From Bacillota bacterium (GTDB lineage: Bacteria; Bacillota; Clostridia; Christensenellales; CAG-138), in contig JAEWUO010000036.1 of assembly GCA_023459335.1 (NCBI GenBank), positions 46,023 through 110,022 on the forward strand: a DNA stretch of 64,000 nt. Direction: 5' to 3'. Positions 43,277-50,794 of this stretch are shown here, one piece after another. Position 1 is the stretch's first letter. Every line of letters begins with the position of its first letter. A program made the position numbers and the translations under genes. Under the pieces are notes generated by a model. It worked only from the letters and a program-made list of their open reading frames with translations, did no database searches and was not told where the DNA came from.

Positions 43277-44296
43277 ATGACCGAGGAAAACCCGAGACAA
43301 TATTACGAGCGGATTCAGGCCGAAACGCTTTCGCCCTACGCCATGCTGGCGCAGAACTCACGCGGGCGGGAGATCCCGATCGAACCGTGCCAGATCCGCA
43401 CGGACTTCATCCGAGACCGGGACCGCATTTTGCACAGTAAATCCTTTCGACGGCTGAAGCATAAAACGCAGGTATTTCTTTCCCCGCAGGGAGACCATTA
43501 CCGTACGCGGCTGACGCACACGCTGGAAGTTTCCCAGATCGCGCGGACGATTTCCCGCGCGCTGCGCCTTAACGAGGACCTCACGGAAGCAATCGCGCTG
43601 GGGCATGACCTCGGGCACACGCCGTTTGGTCATACGGGCGAAGACGTATTAAACGAGCTGCTTCCGTGCGGCTTCGAGCACAACGAGCAGAGCCTCCGCG
43701 TGGTGGAAAAACTGGAGAACGACGGGGACGGGCTGAACCTGACCTTCGAGGTTCGCGACGGAATCGTCAACCACAAGAAAAGCGGCACGCCCGTCACTTT
43801 GGAGGGGTATGTCGTCTCTCTTGCCGACCGAATCGCCTACATCAATCATGACATCGACGACGCGATCCGCGCGGGTTTGCTGACGGAGAGCGAACTGCCG
43901 GAGTCGTGCGTGCGCGTGCTGGGCAACTCCCACGGCAAGCGCATCAACTCCCTGATTCTCGACGTAGTCGCCGAGAGCGCGGGGAAGCCGGTGATTTCAA
44001 TGAGCGGGCGCGTCTATGAGCAGTTCGACGCGCTGCGGGATTTCATGTTTGAAAACGTCTATAAAAACCCGATTGCAAAGAGCGAAGAGGAAAAAACAAA
44101 ACGCGTCGTGCGGGAACTCTTTGATTACTATATGGCGCACATGAACCTGCTGACCGGAGAATATGCGAAATACATCGAGCTGGACGGCAGAGAGCGTGCG
44201 GTGGCGGACTACATCGCGGGGATGACGGACAATTACGCCGTCTCCGAATATATGCGCATCTTCGTCCCGAAGTCATGGATGGATCTGGCGACATAA
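43277..44296 (+). CDS. dgt: dGTPase-like HD-domain triphosphohydrolase
   Basis: About 339 residues, deoxyguanosine triphosphate triphosphohydrolase family. HD metal motifs: FRRLKHKTQVFLSPQGDHYR (cited region), RTRLTHTLEVSQIAR, AIALGHDLGHTPFGHTGE and LADRIAYINHDIDDA. It degrades dGTP or other dNTPs. ATG 43277 is preferred: GGAGGAG at 43263-43269 is well placed, whereas the TTG at 43229 is too close to its AAGGAGA. It precedes dnaG, as in many Clostridia. Confidence 0.9.
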   Translation: MTEENPRQYYERIQAETLSPYAMLAQNSRGREIPIEPCQIRTDFIRDRDRILHSKSFRRLKHKTQVFLSPQGDHYRTRLTHTLEVSQIARTISRALRLNEDLTEAIALGHDLGHTPFGHTGEDVLNELLPCGFEHNEQSLRVVEKLENDGDGLNLTFEVRDGIVNHKKSGTPVTLEGYVVSLADRIAYINHDIDDAIRAGLLTESELPESCVRVLGNSHGKRINSLILDVVAESAGKPVISMSGRVYEQFDALRDFMFENVYKNPIAKSEEEKTKRVVRELFDYYMAHMNLLTGEYAKYIELDGRERAVADYIAGMTDNYAVSEYMRIFVPKSWMDLAT

Positions 44297-44301
44297 TAAA
44301 A

Positions 44302-44374
44302 CGACCCAGATCGGTACGATTCTGATCGAACCCGGCAGGAATCGGGCGGATGAAGTCGAATATTAGCTGGGTCG
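44302..44374 (+). ncRNA. Candidate structured leader upstream of dnaG
   Basis: CGACCCAG (44302-44309) is perfectly complementary to CTGGGTCG (44367-44374). Inside, GATTCTG (44318-44324) pairs with CAGGAATC (44336-44343) with one bulged G, extended by C44317-G44344. The 73-nt unit thus folds as an outer stem enclosing a hairpin in the 164-bp dgt-dnaG gap. No T-tract follows. It is not a known element that I recognise. Confidence 0.35.
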
Positions 44375-44460
44375 GCAATTTTAAACCTTTCAAATACGAC
44401 GTTGGCCTGCGCGGACGGAAGAGAAGGGCATTTTTAAAAACGTTTCGGAAAGGACGGCAG

Positions 44461-46245
44461 ATGGCGTATCCAGATCATTGGATGAGCGAATTGCTTGCAA
44501 AAAACGATATCGTCACCGTCGTTTCCTCTTATGTCGATCTCAAACCAAAGGGGAGGCGGCTCTGGGGGCTTTGCCCCGTGCACGGCGAGAAAACCGCTTC
44601 GTTCTCGGTTTCTCCCGACCGCCAGCTCTACTACTGTTTTGGCTGCCACATCGGCGGGTCGGTGATCCAGTTCATCATGGATGTGGAACACATGACGTTT
44701 CCGGAGGCGGTGGAGCACCTGGCAAACCGCGCCGGCATGGCGATGCCGGAGGAAGTCAACGACGCCGCCATGCAGCGCGACCGCGCGAAGCGCGAGCGCC
44801 TCGCCGAGGCCTGCAAACTCGCCGCGCGGTTCTATATGGAAACGCTCCTTGGCGAGCAGGGAGCGGCGGGCCGCGCTTACCTGAAAAAACGAGGCATCAC
44901 GAGCGAGTCGGTCAAGCGCTTCGGCATCGGATATTCGCCGAGCGAATGGGAAGCGCTCAAACGTTATCTCGGCGACAAGGGATATTCTCCCGAGGAGCTC
45001 GTGGAGGCGGGGCTGCTGGTGAAAAACGAACAGTCCGGCCGCACCTACGATGCGTACCGCGGGCGCGTGATCTTTCCGATCGTCGCCGCGAACGGCAGAG
45101 TGGTCGGCTTCGGCGCGCGCGTGCTGAACAACGAGGAAAAGCCGAAATACATCAACACCGGCGACACGCTGCTCTACAACAAACGAAACAACCTCTACGG
45201 CCTCAACCTGCAAAAGAGCGGCAAGCTGACCGACCTCGTGATGGTCGAAGGCTATACGGACGTGGTCGGCCTGTATGAAGCGGGCGTTACGAACGCCGTA
45301 GCGAGCCTTGGAACCGCGCTGACGCAGCAGCAGGCAAGATTGCTCAAACGTTACGTAACGAGCGTATACATCGCCTACGACGGCGACGCGGCTGGCCAGA
45401 ACGCGACGATCCGCGGACTGGACATCCTTTCGGCGGAGGGGCTGAACGTCCGCGTGATCGTATTTCCCAACGGGCAGGACCCTGACGAGTTCGTCCGGCA
45501 GAGCGGGAAGGAAGGGTTCGACCGGCTGAAGGAGGAGGCGCTTACTTTAAACGCCTTCAAACTGGAAGCCATGGCGCGCAATTACTCGATGGAAAAAGAG
45601 AACGAGCGCGAGCAGTACGCCATGGAAGCGTGCCGGTTTATCGCGACGCTGACGCCCGTGGAGCGGGAGCGGCAATATCAGCAGCTTTCGAAAAAGACGG
45701 GATATTCCCTCGAAACGCTGCGCGCGCAGGGCGCAAGCGCGCGCCCGCTGGAACGCCAGCAGCCCGTCGCGGCCACGCGCGAACGGAATGGCGGATATAA
45801 GCGCAGAGAAGAAACGGCGGAAAGCGAACGCATGCGAGCGGAAAACGCGCTGATCTTTCATATGCTGCAGTCGCGTGCGGCCGCGGAACTCGCAAACGCG
45901 CAGGACCTGAAAAAGCAGTTTTCAAGCGATGGCCTTCGCGCCTTTGCAGAGGCGCTGACGAGAGCTTATGCGCGCGGAGAGGAGCCGAACCTGCCGCTGA
46001 TCCTCGCGGGGATGGAAAAAGAGGACGCGGAACGCGTCAGCGCGGCGCTGCGGGAAGAAGCGGTCTGCGCCGAGCCGGAAAAGGCGGCGAAGGACTGCCT
46101 GAACCGCATCGAACACTGCGGTCTGTCGGAACAGATTGAAGAGATCAAACGCCAGCTGACCGAGCCGTCATTATCGACGGGAAAGCGAGCGGAACTATTA
46201 AAAGAAATGCAGTCTCTGAACCTGCGGATGCGGGCGCTGAGCTGA
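44461..46245 (+). CDS. dnaG: DNA primase DnaG
   Basis: 594 residues. CHC2 zinc ligands C38, H41, C59, C62 (LCPVHGEKTASFSVSP, YYCFGCHIGG), then Toprim core (VMVEGYTDVVGLYEAG, SVYIAYDGDAAGQNA) and a C-terminal helicase-interaction domain after about residue 440. It primes replication. ATG 44461 is chosen because MAYPDHWMSELLAKNDIVTV is the expected DnaG N-terminus and AAAGGAC precedes it; the open frame upstream (from 44350) is through the structured gap. rpoD follows, a classic macromolecular-synthesis operon. Confidence 0.96.
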   Translation: MAYPDHWMSELLAKNDIVTVVSSYVDLKPKGRRLWGLCPVHGEKTASFSVSPDRQLYYCFGCHIGGSVIQFIMDVEHMTFPEAVEHLANRAGMAMPEEVNDAAMQRDRAKRERLAEACKLAARFYMETLLGEQGAAGRAYLKKRGITSESVKRFGIGYSPSEWEALKRYLGDKGYSPEELVEAGLLVKNEQSGRTYDAYRGRVIFPIVAANGRVVGFGARVLNNEEKPKYINTGDTLLYNKRNNLYGLNLQKSGKLTDLVMVEGYTDVVGLYEAGVTNAVASLGTALTQQQARLLKRYVTSVYIAYDGDAAGQNATIRGLDILSAEGLNVRVIVFPNGQDPDEFVRQSGKEGFDRLKEEALTLNAFKLEAMARNYSMEKENEREQYAMEACRFIATLTPVERERQYQQLSKKTGYSLETLRAQGASARPLERQQPVAATRERNGGYKRREETAESERMRAENALIFHMLQSRAAAELANAQDLKKQFSSDGLRAFAEALTRAYARGEEPNLPLILAGMEKEDAERVSAALREEAVCAEPEKAAKDCLNRIEHCGLSEQIEEIKRQLTEPSLSTGKRAELLKEMQSLNLRMRALS

Positions 46246-46256
46246 AAGGAGCAGGT

Positions 46257-47339
46257 ATGGTAGAAGGAAAAGAAGCGAGAGCGCAAAAACTGAACGATCT
46301 GATCGAGGCGGGCAAACAAAAGGGCATGCTCACCTATAAGGAGATCATGGATGCGCTGGAGGAACTCGAACTCGATCAGGAGCAGATCGAAAAAGTCTAC
46401 GATCATCTGGAAGAACTGAATATCGATATCGTAGAGGATGTCGAACTGCCGGAGGACATCAACCAGGAGATCGCGGAGATCGAGTCCACGCTCGCCGCCG
46501 TCGAAGGCATCAATATCGACGATCCGGTGCGCATGTACCTTAAAGAAATCGGCAAGGTGCCGCTTCTGACCGCGAATCAGGAGGTCGAGATTGCGCAGCG
46601 CATGGCGGACGGCGATCCGGACGCGAAGCATCAGCTCGCAGAGGCGAACCTGAGGCTCGTCGTGTCCATCGCGAAACGTTACGTCGGGCGCGGCATGCTG
46701 TTTCTCGACCTGATCCAGGAGGGGAACCTCGGCCTGATCAAAGCGGTGGAGAAATTCGACTACCGCAAGGGATATAAATTTTCCACTTACGCGACATGGT
46801 GGATCCGGCAGGCGATCACGCGCGCCATCGCGGATCAGGCGCGGACGATCCGCATCCCCGTGCATATGGTGGAGACGATCAACAAACTCATCCGCGTGAA
46901 CCGCCAGCTCGTGCAGGAATACGGGCGCGATCCGCGGCCGGACGAGATTGCACGCGAGATGGGCATCTCCGAAGAGAAGGTACGTGAGATCATCAAGATT
47001 GCGCAGGAGCCGGTCTCGCTGGAGACGCCGATCGGCGAGGAGGACGACTCCCACCTCGGCGACTTCATTCCGGACGACGACGCGCCCGCGCCGGCGGAAG
47101 CGGTCGCCGTGACGCTGCTCAAAGAGCAGCTCATGGACGTGCTCAATTCTTTGACCCAGCGCGAGGCGAAGGTGCTCCGCCTGCGCTACGGCCTGGACGA
47201 CGGGAAAGCGCGTACGCTGGAGGAGGTGGGTAAGGAATTCAACGTCACGCGCGAGCGCATCCGCCAGATCGAGGCGAAAGCGCTGCGAAAACTCCGCCAC
47301 CCCAGCCGCAGCAAGCGGCTGAAGGATTTTCTGGAATAA
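46257..47339 (+). CDS. rpoD: Primary sigma factor RpoD (SigA)
   Basis: 360 residues. A short region 1.1, then DDPVRMYLKEIGKVPLL (1.2), RLVVSIAKRYVGRGMLFLDLI (region 2, cited in part), YATWWIRQAITRAI (2.3-2.4), region 3 (HMVETINKLIRVNRQL) and region 4 with RLRYGLDDGKARTLEEVG and VTRERIRQIEAKALRKL. Directs RNA polymerase to the TTGACA/TATAAT promoters found through this window. AAAGGAG precedes ATG. Part of dgt-dnaG-rpoD. Confidence 0.97.
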   Translation: MVEGKEARAQKLNDLIEAGKQKGMLTYKEIMDALEELELDQEQIEKVYDHLEELNIDIVEDVELPEDINQEIAEIESTLAAVEGINIDDPVRMYLKEIGKVPLLTANQEVEIAQRMADGDPDAKHQLAEANLRLVVSIAKRYVGRGMLFLDLIQEGNLGLIKAVEKFDYRKGYKFSTYATWWIRQAITRAIADQARTIRIPVHMVETINKLIRVNRQLVQEYGRDPRPDEIAREMGISEEKVREIIKIAQEPVSLETPIGEEDDSHLGDFIPDDDAPAPAEAVAVTLLKEQLMDVLNSLTQREAKVLRLRYGLDDGKARTLEEVGKEFNVTRERIRQIEAKALRKLRHPSRSKRLKDFLE

Positions 47340-47405
47340 AAACGCGAATAACGATTCTGCTGACGCGAGCGGAAGGAGGACCGGCATTCAGGGGATGTGA
47401 GACAC

Positions 47406-48113
47406 ATGAGACATTATCGAATCAACGATCAGACGCCGCTGAAGACGAAGCGACTTCTGCTCACGCCGATGAGCGTGAAAGAGTTAGCGCTCTATGAGGA
47501 GAAGGAAGCGAATATGCTGTTGCGCTCGGCTCTCGCGGAGATGAAGCGTGCCGTGTCGGAGGTTCCCGATCAGGCGCTCTGGAACACCGGCTGGCGAATC
47601 GACTTGAAGCAGACCGGAGAAACACTCGGCCTGATCGCGTTTCACGGCGAGCCTGCCGACCGCAGTGTCGATTTCGGATTCGATATCCTTCCGGCGCATC
47701 GCGGCAACGGGTATGCGGAGGAAGCCGTACGGGCGATTTGTTCCTGGGCGTTTGCGCGGGAAAATGTGTATTTCATCCGCGCGATGGCGGATACGGACAA
47801 CGCCGCTTCGAACCATATCCTGAAGAAAATAGGGTTTTACCGCATTGAAAGCCCCGTAGCGGGACAGGAACGCTGGGAACTTGAACGGCCCGCAAGCTCG
47901 TGGATCGCAGTTTATATGAGCATCGGTCTGGCCATCGGGCTCGCGCTGGGCGAGAATTTTTACGGTAATATGATTCTCGGGATGATCCTCGGTATGAGCG
48001 CGGGCATCGCGCTTGGCGCGGTGATGGATTCGCACGACCGGGCGGCGCGAAAACGCGATAATGAGCCGAATAAACTGGATCAGCCGGAACCCATTCGGAA
48101 GAAAAAGAAATAG
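47406..48113 (+). CDS. GNAT-like acetyltransferase fused to a C-terminal glycine-rich membrane hairpin
   Basis: About 235 residues. Residues about 1-155 resemble RimJ/RimL-type GNATs (KTKRLLLTPMSVKEL, GFDILPAHRGNGYAEEAVRAI, ASNHILKKIGFYRIES). After a short link come two hydrophobic segments rich in Gly and small residues (SIGLAIGLALGENFYGNMIL, then GMILGMSAGIALGAV) and a basic tail ending KKKK. The fold of the tail suggests a membrane hairpin of the glycine-zipper type. Substrate unknown. ATG 47406 is chosen; GTG 47397 in the same frame is possible. Convergent with the kamA operon. Confidence 0.65.
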   Translation: MRHYRINDQTPLKTKRLLLTPMSVKELALYEEKEANMLLRSALAEMKRAVSEVPDQALWNTGWRIDLKQTGETLGLIAFHGEPADRSVDFGFDILPAHRGNGYAEEAVRAICSWAFARENVYFIRAMADTDNAASNHILKKIGFYRIESPVAGQERWELERPASSWIAVYMSIGLAIGLALGENFYGNMILGMILGMSAGIALGAVMDSHDRAARKRDNEPNKLDQPEPIRKKKK

Positions 48114-48119
48114 AAATCG

Positions 48120-48144
48120 AAAAACGGCGGCCGAAAGGCCGCCG
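48120..48144 (-). terminator. Intrinsic terminator of the ATP-grasp/kamA operon
   Basis: CGGCGGCC (48125-48132), a 4-nt loop and GGCCGCCG (48137-48144); read on the minus strand the stem is followed by five T residues (48124-48120). On the + strand no T-run follows, so it mainly serves the minus-strand operon. Confidence 0.8.
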
Positions 48145-48159
48145 CTGTAATTGGTGCAG

Positions 48160-49236
48160 TCACTGTCCGGGCTGCGGATAACGATATCGCTTGCCAAGGT
48201 AGTTTTCCAGGATAACTTCGCGGTCGTCTTTTGAAACCACATAATCATGTCCGACGGGGATTTTTCCGCCGCCGCCCGGCGCGTCGATCACGTATTTCGG
48301 CAGCGCGTAACCGGAAATGTTTCCGGTGAGCTGGCGCATGATATCCACGCCCACTTCGACCCGCGTACGGAAATGCCCGATCCCGCAGCTCAGATCGCAT
48401 TGGTAGAGGTAATAGGGGCGAACGCGCATTTTTACCAGTCCCAGCAGAAGCCGCTTCATTGTTTCCGCGTCGTCGTTGACGCCCTTTAACAACACGGTCT
48501 GATTCCCCAGCGGGATACCCGCGTCCACGATCGACGCGCAGGCGCGCGCCGCTTCCGGCGTGAGCTCTTTGGGGTGGTTGAAGTGCGTGTTGATCCAGAT
48601 CGGGTGGTATTTTTTCAGCATGCCGGTCAGTTCGCTTGTAATGCGCATTGGCATGACGACGGGCACGCGCGTACCGATACGGATGATATCCACATGTTCG
48701 ATTGCCCGAATTTCGGCGATGATATGCTCCAACTTGGCCGTGCTCATGGTCAGCGGGTCCCCGCCGGAAATAAGCACGTCCCGTATCTCCGGATGCGAAC
48801 GGATATATCCGACCGCTTTTTGCAGTTCCGCTTCGGTGATGGCGCGGTCTTCCTCGCCGACCACTCTGCGGCGCGTACAGTGGCGGCAGTACATGGAGCA
48901 CTGCAGCGTCACGAGCAGCAGAACGCGGTCGGGGTAGCGGTGCACGACATGCGGTACGGGGCTGTCCGCCGTTTCGCCGAGAGGGTCGGCAAGATCGTTC
49001 TTGTCAGGCTGCGTCTCGAGTATGCTCGGAACCGCCTGCATGCGGATCGGATCGTGCGGATCGTCGGGATTCATCAGTGACGCATAATAAGGCGTGATCG
49101 CCATACGAAACGCGCCGAGACAGGTTTCGATCTCACTCCGTTCCTGCTCGGAAAGCGGGAGCGCTTTTTTCAGCTGCTCCACGGTTGTGATGCGGTTGGC
49201 GTACTGCCATTTCCAGTCGTTCCAGCGATGTTCCAT
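48160..49236 (-). CDS. KamA family radical SAM aminomutase, predicted lysine 2,3-aminomutase
   Basis: 358 residues. The 4Fe-4S motif is C113-x3-C117-x2-C120 (QCSMYCRHC). The PLP lysine is K325 in IDAPGGGGK. D281 (QCDLSCGIGHFRT) and D318 align, by exact spacing to the PLP lysine, with D293 and D330 of Clostridium subterminale lysine 2,3-aminomutase, which hold the substrate side-chain amine; glutamate 2,3-aminomutases replace both. So beta-lysine is the predicted product. The protein is shorter than the usual ~416 residues. ATG 49236 is preceded by GGTGGG; the longer open frame upstream overlaps the neighbouring gene and is rejected. It starts 16 bp after the ATP-grasp gene. Confidence 0.85.
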   Translation of the reverse strand: MEHRWNDWKWQYANRITTVEQLKKALPLSEQERSEIETCLGAFRMAITPYYASLMNPDDPHDPIRMQAVPSILETQPDKNDLADPLGETADSPVPHVVHRYPDRVLLLVTLQCSMYCRHCTRRRVVGEEDRAITEAELQKAVGYIRSHPEIRDVLISGGDPLTMSTAKLEHIIAEIRAIEHVDIIRIGTRVPVVMPMRITSELTGMLKKYHPIWINTHFNHPKELTPEAARACASIVDAGIPLGNQTVLLKGVNDDAETMKRLLLGLVKMRVRPYYLYQCDLSCGIGHFRTRVEVGVDIMRQLTGNISGYALPKYVIDAPGGGGKIPVGHDYVVSKDDREVILENYLGKRYRYPQPGQ

Positions 49237-49252
49237 CGTAGCCCACCGCCTT

Positions 49253-50284
49253 CTACAAGGATACGCCCGCGCGTTTTGCGCCGGCCTGCAGTACCGAGAA
49301 GACCAAATCGTCGTGCGAGACGCCGCAGAACTCCGCGAGCATGGGGTAATCGCTGTAATGCGGCGCGAGCCCTGGCAGCGGATTGATCTCGATGAAGTAG
49401 ATACGGCCCGCTTCGTCCGCGCGGAAATCGATGCGCGCGAAATCCTTGCACCCCAACGCAAGAAAAACTTTTTTCGCGAGGCGGACAAGTTCGCCTTCCA
49501 TCTCGACGGGGATCTCGGCGGGGCAGCGGTAGGTGACGAACTTTTTATATTCCTGTTTGACGGTGTAATTATAGACGTTGTAGCCTTCGATCGGCGAGGC
49601 GTGGTAGACGATCTCCATCGGCGGGAAAACCGACAGCGTTTCGCCGTTGCCAAGTAAGCCGACGGTGAATTCACGGCCGGGGATAAACTCTTCGGCGAGC
49701 ACGGCGCCGCCGTAGAGCGAACTGTTTTTTTGAACGAGCGCACGCAGTTCCGCGGCGTCTTTCGCGATGCAGACGTCCGCGATTCCTTTGCTGGAGCCCT
49801 CCGCGTTCGGTTTTACGATGACGGGGAAACGCAGCCCCGATGCGCGCACGGACTCACCCGGCGAATAGACACGATAACGCGGCGTAGGGATATGGTAGGA
49901 AGAAAGAAGACGCTTTGTAAGCGCTTTATCCAGCGCGATGCAAAGCGTCGTTTCATCCGAGCCTGTAAACGGTATTTGAAAGAGGTTGAGCAGAGCGGGG
50001 ACCTGCGCTTCACGCGCCCGCCCGCCGCGTCCCTCGGCGATGTTGAATATGATATCCGGTTTCGTTTGAAGCAACTTCTGCGGCAGATCTTCGTCCGCCT
50101 CCAGCAGCACGGTTTCGTGCCCGCGGTTGCGAATTGCGGCCACCACGGCGAGCACGGTATCCATGCTGTCGTATTCCGCCTGGTCGTCCGGCGCTTTGCC
50201 GGCGGCTGGTTCGGCGTGCTTGAGGTTATAGGTCACGCCGACCCGTTTTTGCCCGAGAGGCACGTCTTCGGATGAATTCTCCAT
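49253..50284 (-). CDS. D-Ala-D-Ala-ligase-like ATP-grasp ligase
   Basis: 343 residues. ATP-grasp core: K158 in VIVKPNAEGSSKGI, EEFIPGREFTVG, and metal ligands D286, E299 and N301 (ARIDFRADEAGRIYFIEINP). In place of the Ddl motifs GGxSxEHEVS and HGxxGEDG it has VTYNLKHAEP, AEYDSMDTV and NIAEGRGGRAREAQVPALL, so the amino-acid pocket differs from true D-alanine ligase. It probably joins an amino acid (perhaps beta-lysine, given the next gene) to a second amine. First gene of the minus-strand operon; no strong ribosome binding site is seen. Confidence 0.8.
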   Translation of the reverse strand: MENSSEDVPLGQKRVGVTYNLKHAEPAAGKAPDDQAEYDSMDTVLAVVAAIRNRGHETVLLEADEDLPQKLLQTKPDIIFNIAEGRGGRAREAQVPALLNLFQIPFTGSDETTLCIALDKALTKRLLSSYHIPTPRYRVYSPGESVRASGLRFPVIVKPNAEGSSKGIADVCIAKDAAELRALVQKNSSLYGGAVLAEEFIPGREFTVGLLGNGETLSVFPPMEIVYHASPIEGYNVYNYTVKQEYKKFVTYRCPAEIPVEMEGELVRLAKKVFLALGCKDFARIDFRADEAGRIYFIEINPLPGLAPHYSDYPMLAEFCGVSHDDLVFSVLQAGAKRAGVSL

Positions 50285-50342
50285 TTCGCATCACTTCGCT
50301 TTCACATGAAAAAATCGCAAACATCTATATGCCTGCACGCAC

Positions 50343-50371
50343 GTTTTAACTCTCTTTTGCGTATTTGTCAA
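50343..50371 (-). promoter_or_regulatory. Promoter for the ATP-grasp/kamA operon
   Basis: On the minus strand TTGACA (50371-50366) and TAAAAC (50348-50343) are spaced by 17 bp, about 50 bp before the ATP-grasp start. The -35 is perfect, the -10 matches 4/6. Confidence 0.65.
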
Positions 50372-50529
50372 GACCGAAATTGTGACGTTTTTCAGACGAT
50401 TCGGAGCTGTCATTTGGTTTACATTTTTCCGCTGTATCTGCTACATTGAAGCGATACATTTTACGCGTTAAGACGGAATAAAAAAAGGCTCGAACGTATA
50501 AAGACGATATAAAGATCTGTCGCGGACGA

Positions 50530-50558
50530 TTGAAAATACGGCGCGCCGGACGTACCAT
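50530..50558 (+). promoter_or_regulatory. Candidate promoter for the 31-residue ORF
   Basis: TTGAAA (50530-50535) and TACCAT (50553-50558), 17-bp spacing, about 30 bp before the ATG. Confidence 0.5.
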
Positions 50559-50588
50559 GCAGATAAAGAAAATACGGGAGGACGTTAT

Positions 50589-50684
50589 ATGGCACTGGCA
50601 GCAACCTTTATTGGAATCGTCGTCGTCTGCGGACTCATATACTGGTTGATGGAAGCCGTCGACAAGAAAAAGAAAAAGAAATAA
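50589..50684 (+). CDS. 31-residue single-span membrane peptide
   Basis: ATG at 50589, TAA at 50682-50684. The product starts MALAATFIGIVVVCGLIYWL, a single hydrophobic helix, and ends in a short polar segment with six lysines (VDKKKKKK), which predicts the C-terminus inside the cell. The ribosome binding site GGGAGGA (50576-50582) is strong and well spaced. Length and shape resemble KdpF, the small subunit of the Kdp potassium pump, and the next genes are KdpDE-like; but no kdpABC lies here, so this is only a suggestion. Confidence 0.6.
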   Translation: MALAATFIGIVVVCGLIYWLMEAVDKKKKKK

Positions 50685-50767
50685 TCGATCCATACAAATT
50701 ACGGCATTGCGGACACCGTCGGCCCTTCCGGTTCGGCGGTGTCGCTGTATTCAAGCGCGAACCGTTG

Positions 50768-50776
50768 TGATAGAAT
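50768..50776 (+). promoter_or_regulatory. Extended -10 promoter for the KdpD-like kinase
   Basis: TGA-TAGAAT at 50768-50776 (TGn extension), with a poor -35 (TATTCA at 50748-50753). It ends about 18 bp before the ATG. Confidence 0.5.
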
Positions 50777-50794
50777 ACTCGAAGGAATTCGCAG

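Larger units (their letters stand above)
50285..50588. other. Divergent intergenic region
   Basis: 304 bp between the minus-strand ATP-grasp gene and the small + strand ORF. It holds the minus-strand promoter at 50371-50343 and a + strand promoter at 50530-50558. The middle is relatively AT-rich. I saw no other gene, terminator or long repeat in it. Confidence 0.6.

Noticed and set aside
47406..48113. GNAT gene as beta-lysine acetyltransferase (AblB) partner of kamA
   Set aside because: It is RimJ/RimL-like with a membrane tail, on the opposite strand and convergent, so it is not part of the kamA operon.
49237..49743. Extended N-terminus of kamA into the ATP-grasp gene
   Set aside because: The extra codons overlap a real gene in another frame and carry no KamA homology; ATG 49236 has a ribosome binding site.
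50346..50693. 115-codon minus-strand frame over the small membrane ORF
   Set aside because: It overlaps a promoter region and has no ribosome binding site or motif; the + strand 31-codon ORF is better supported.
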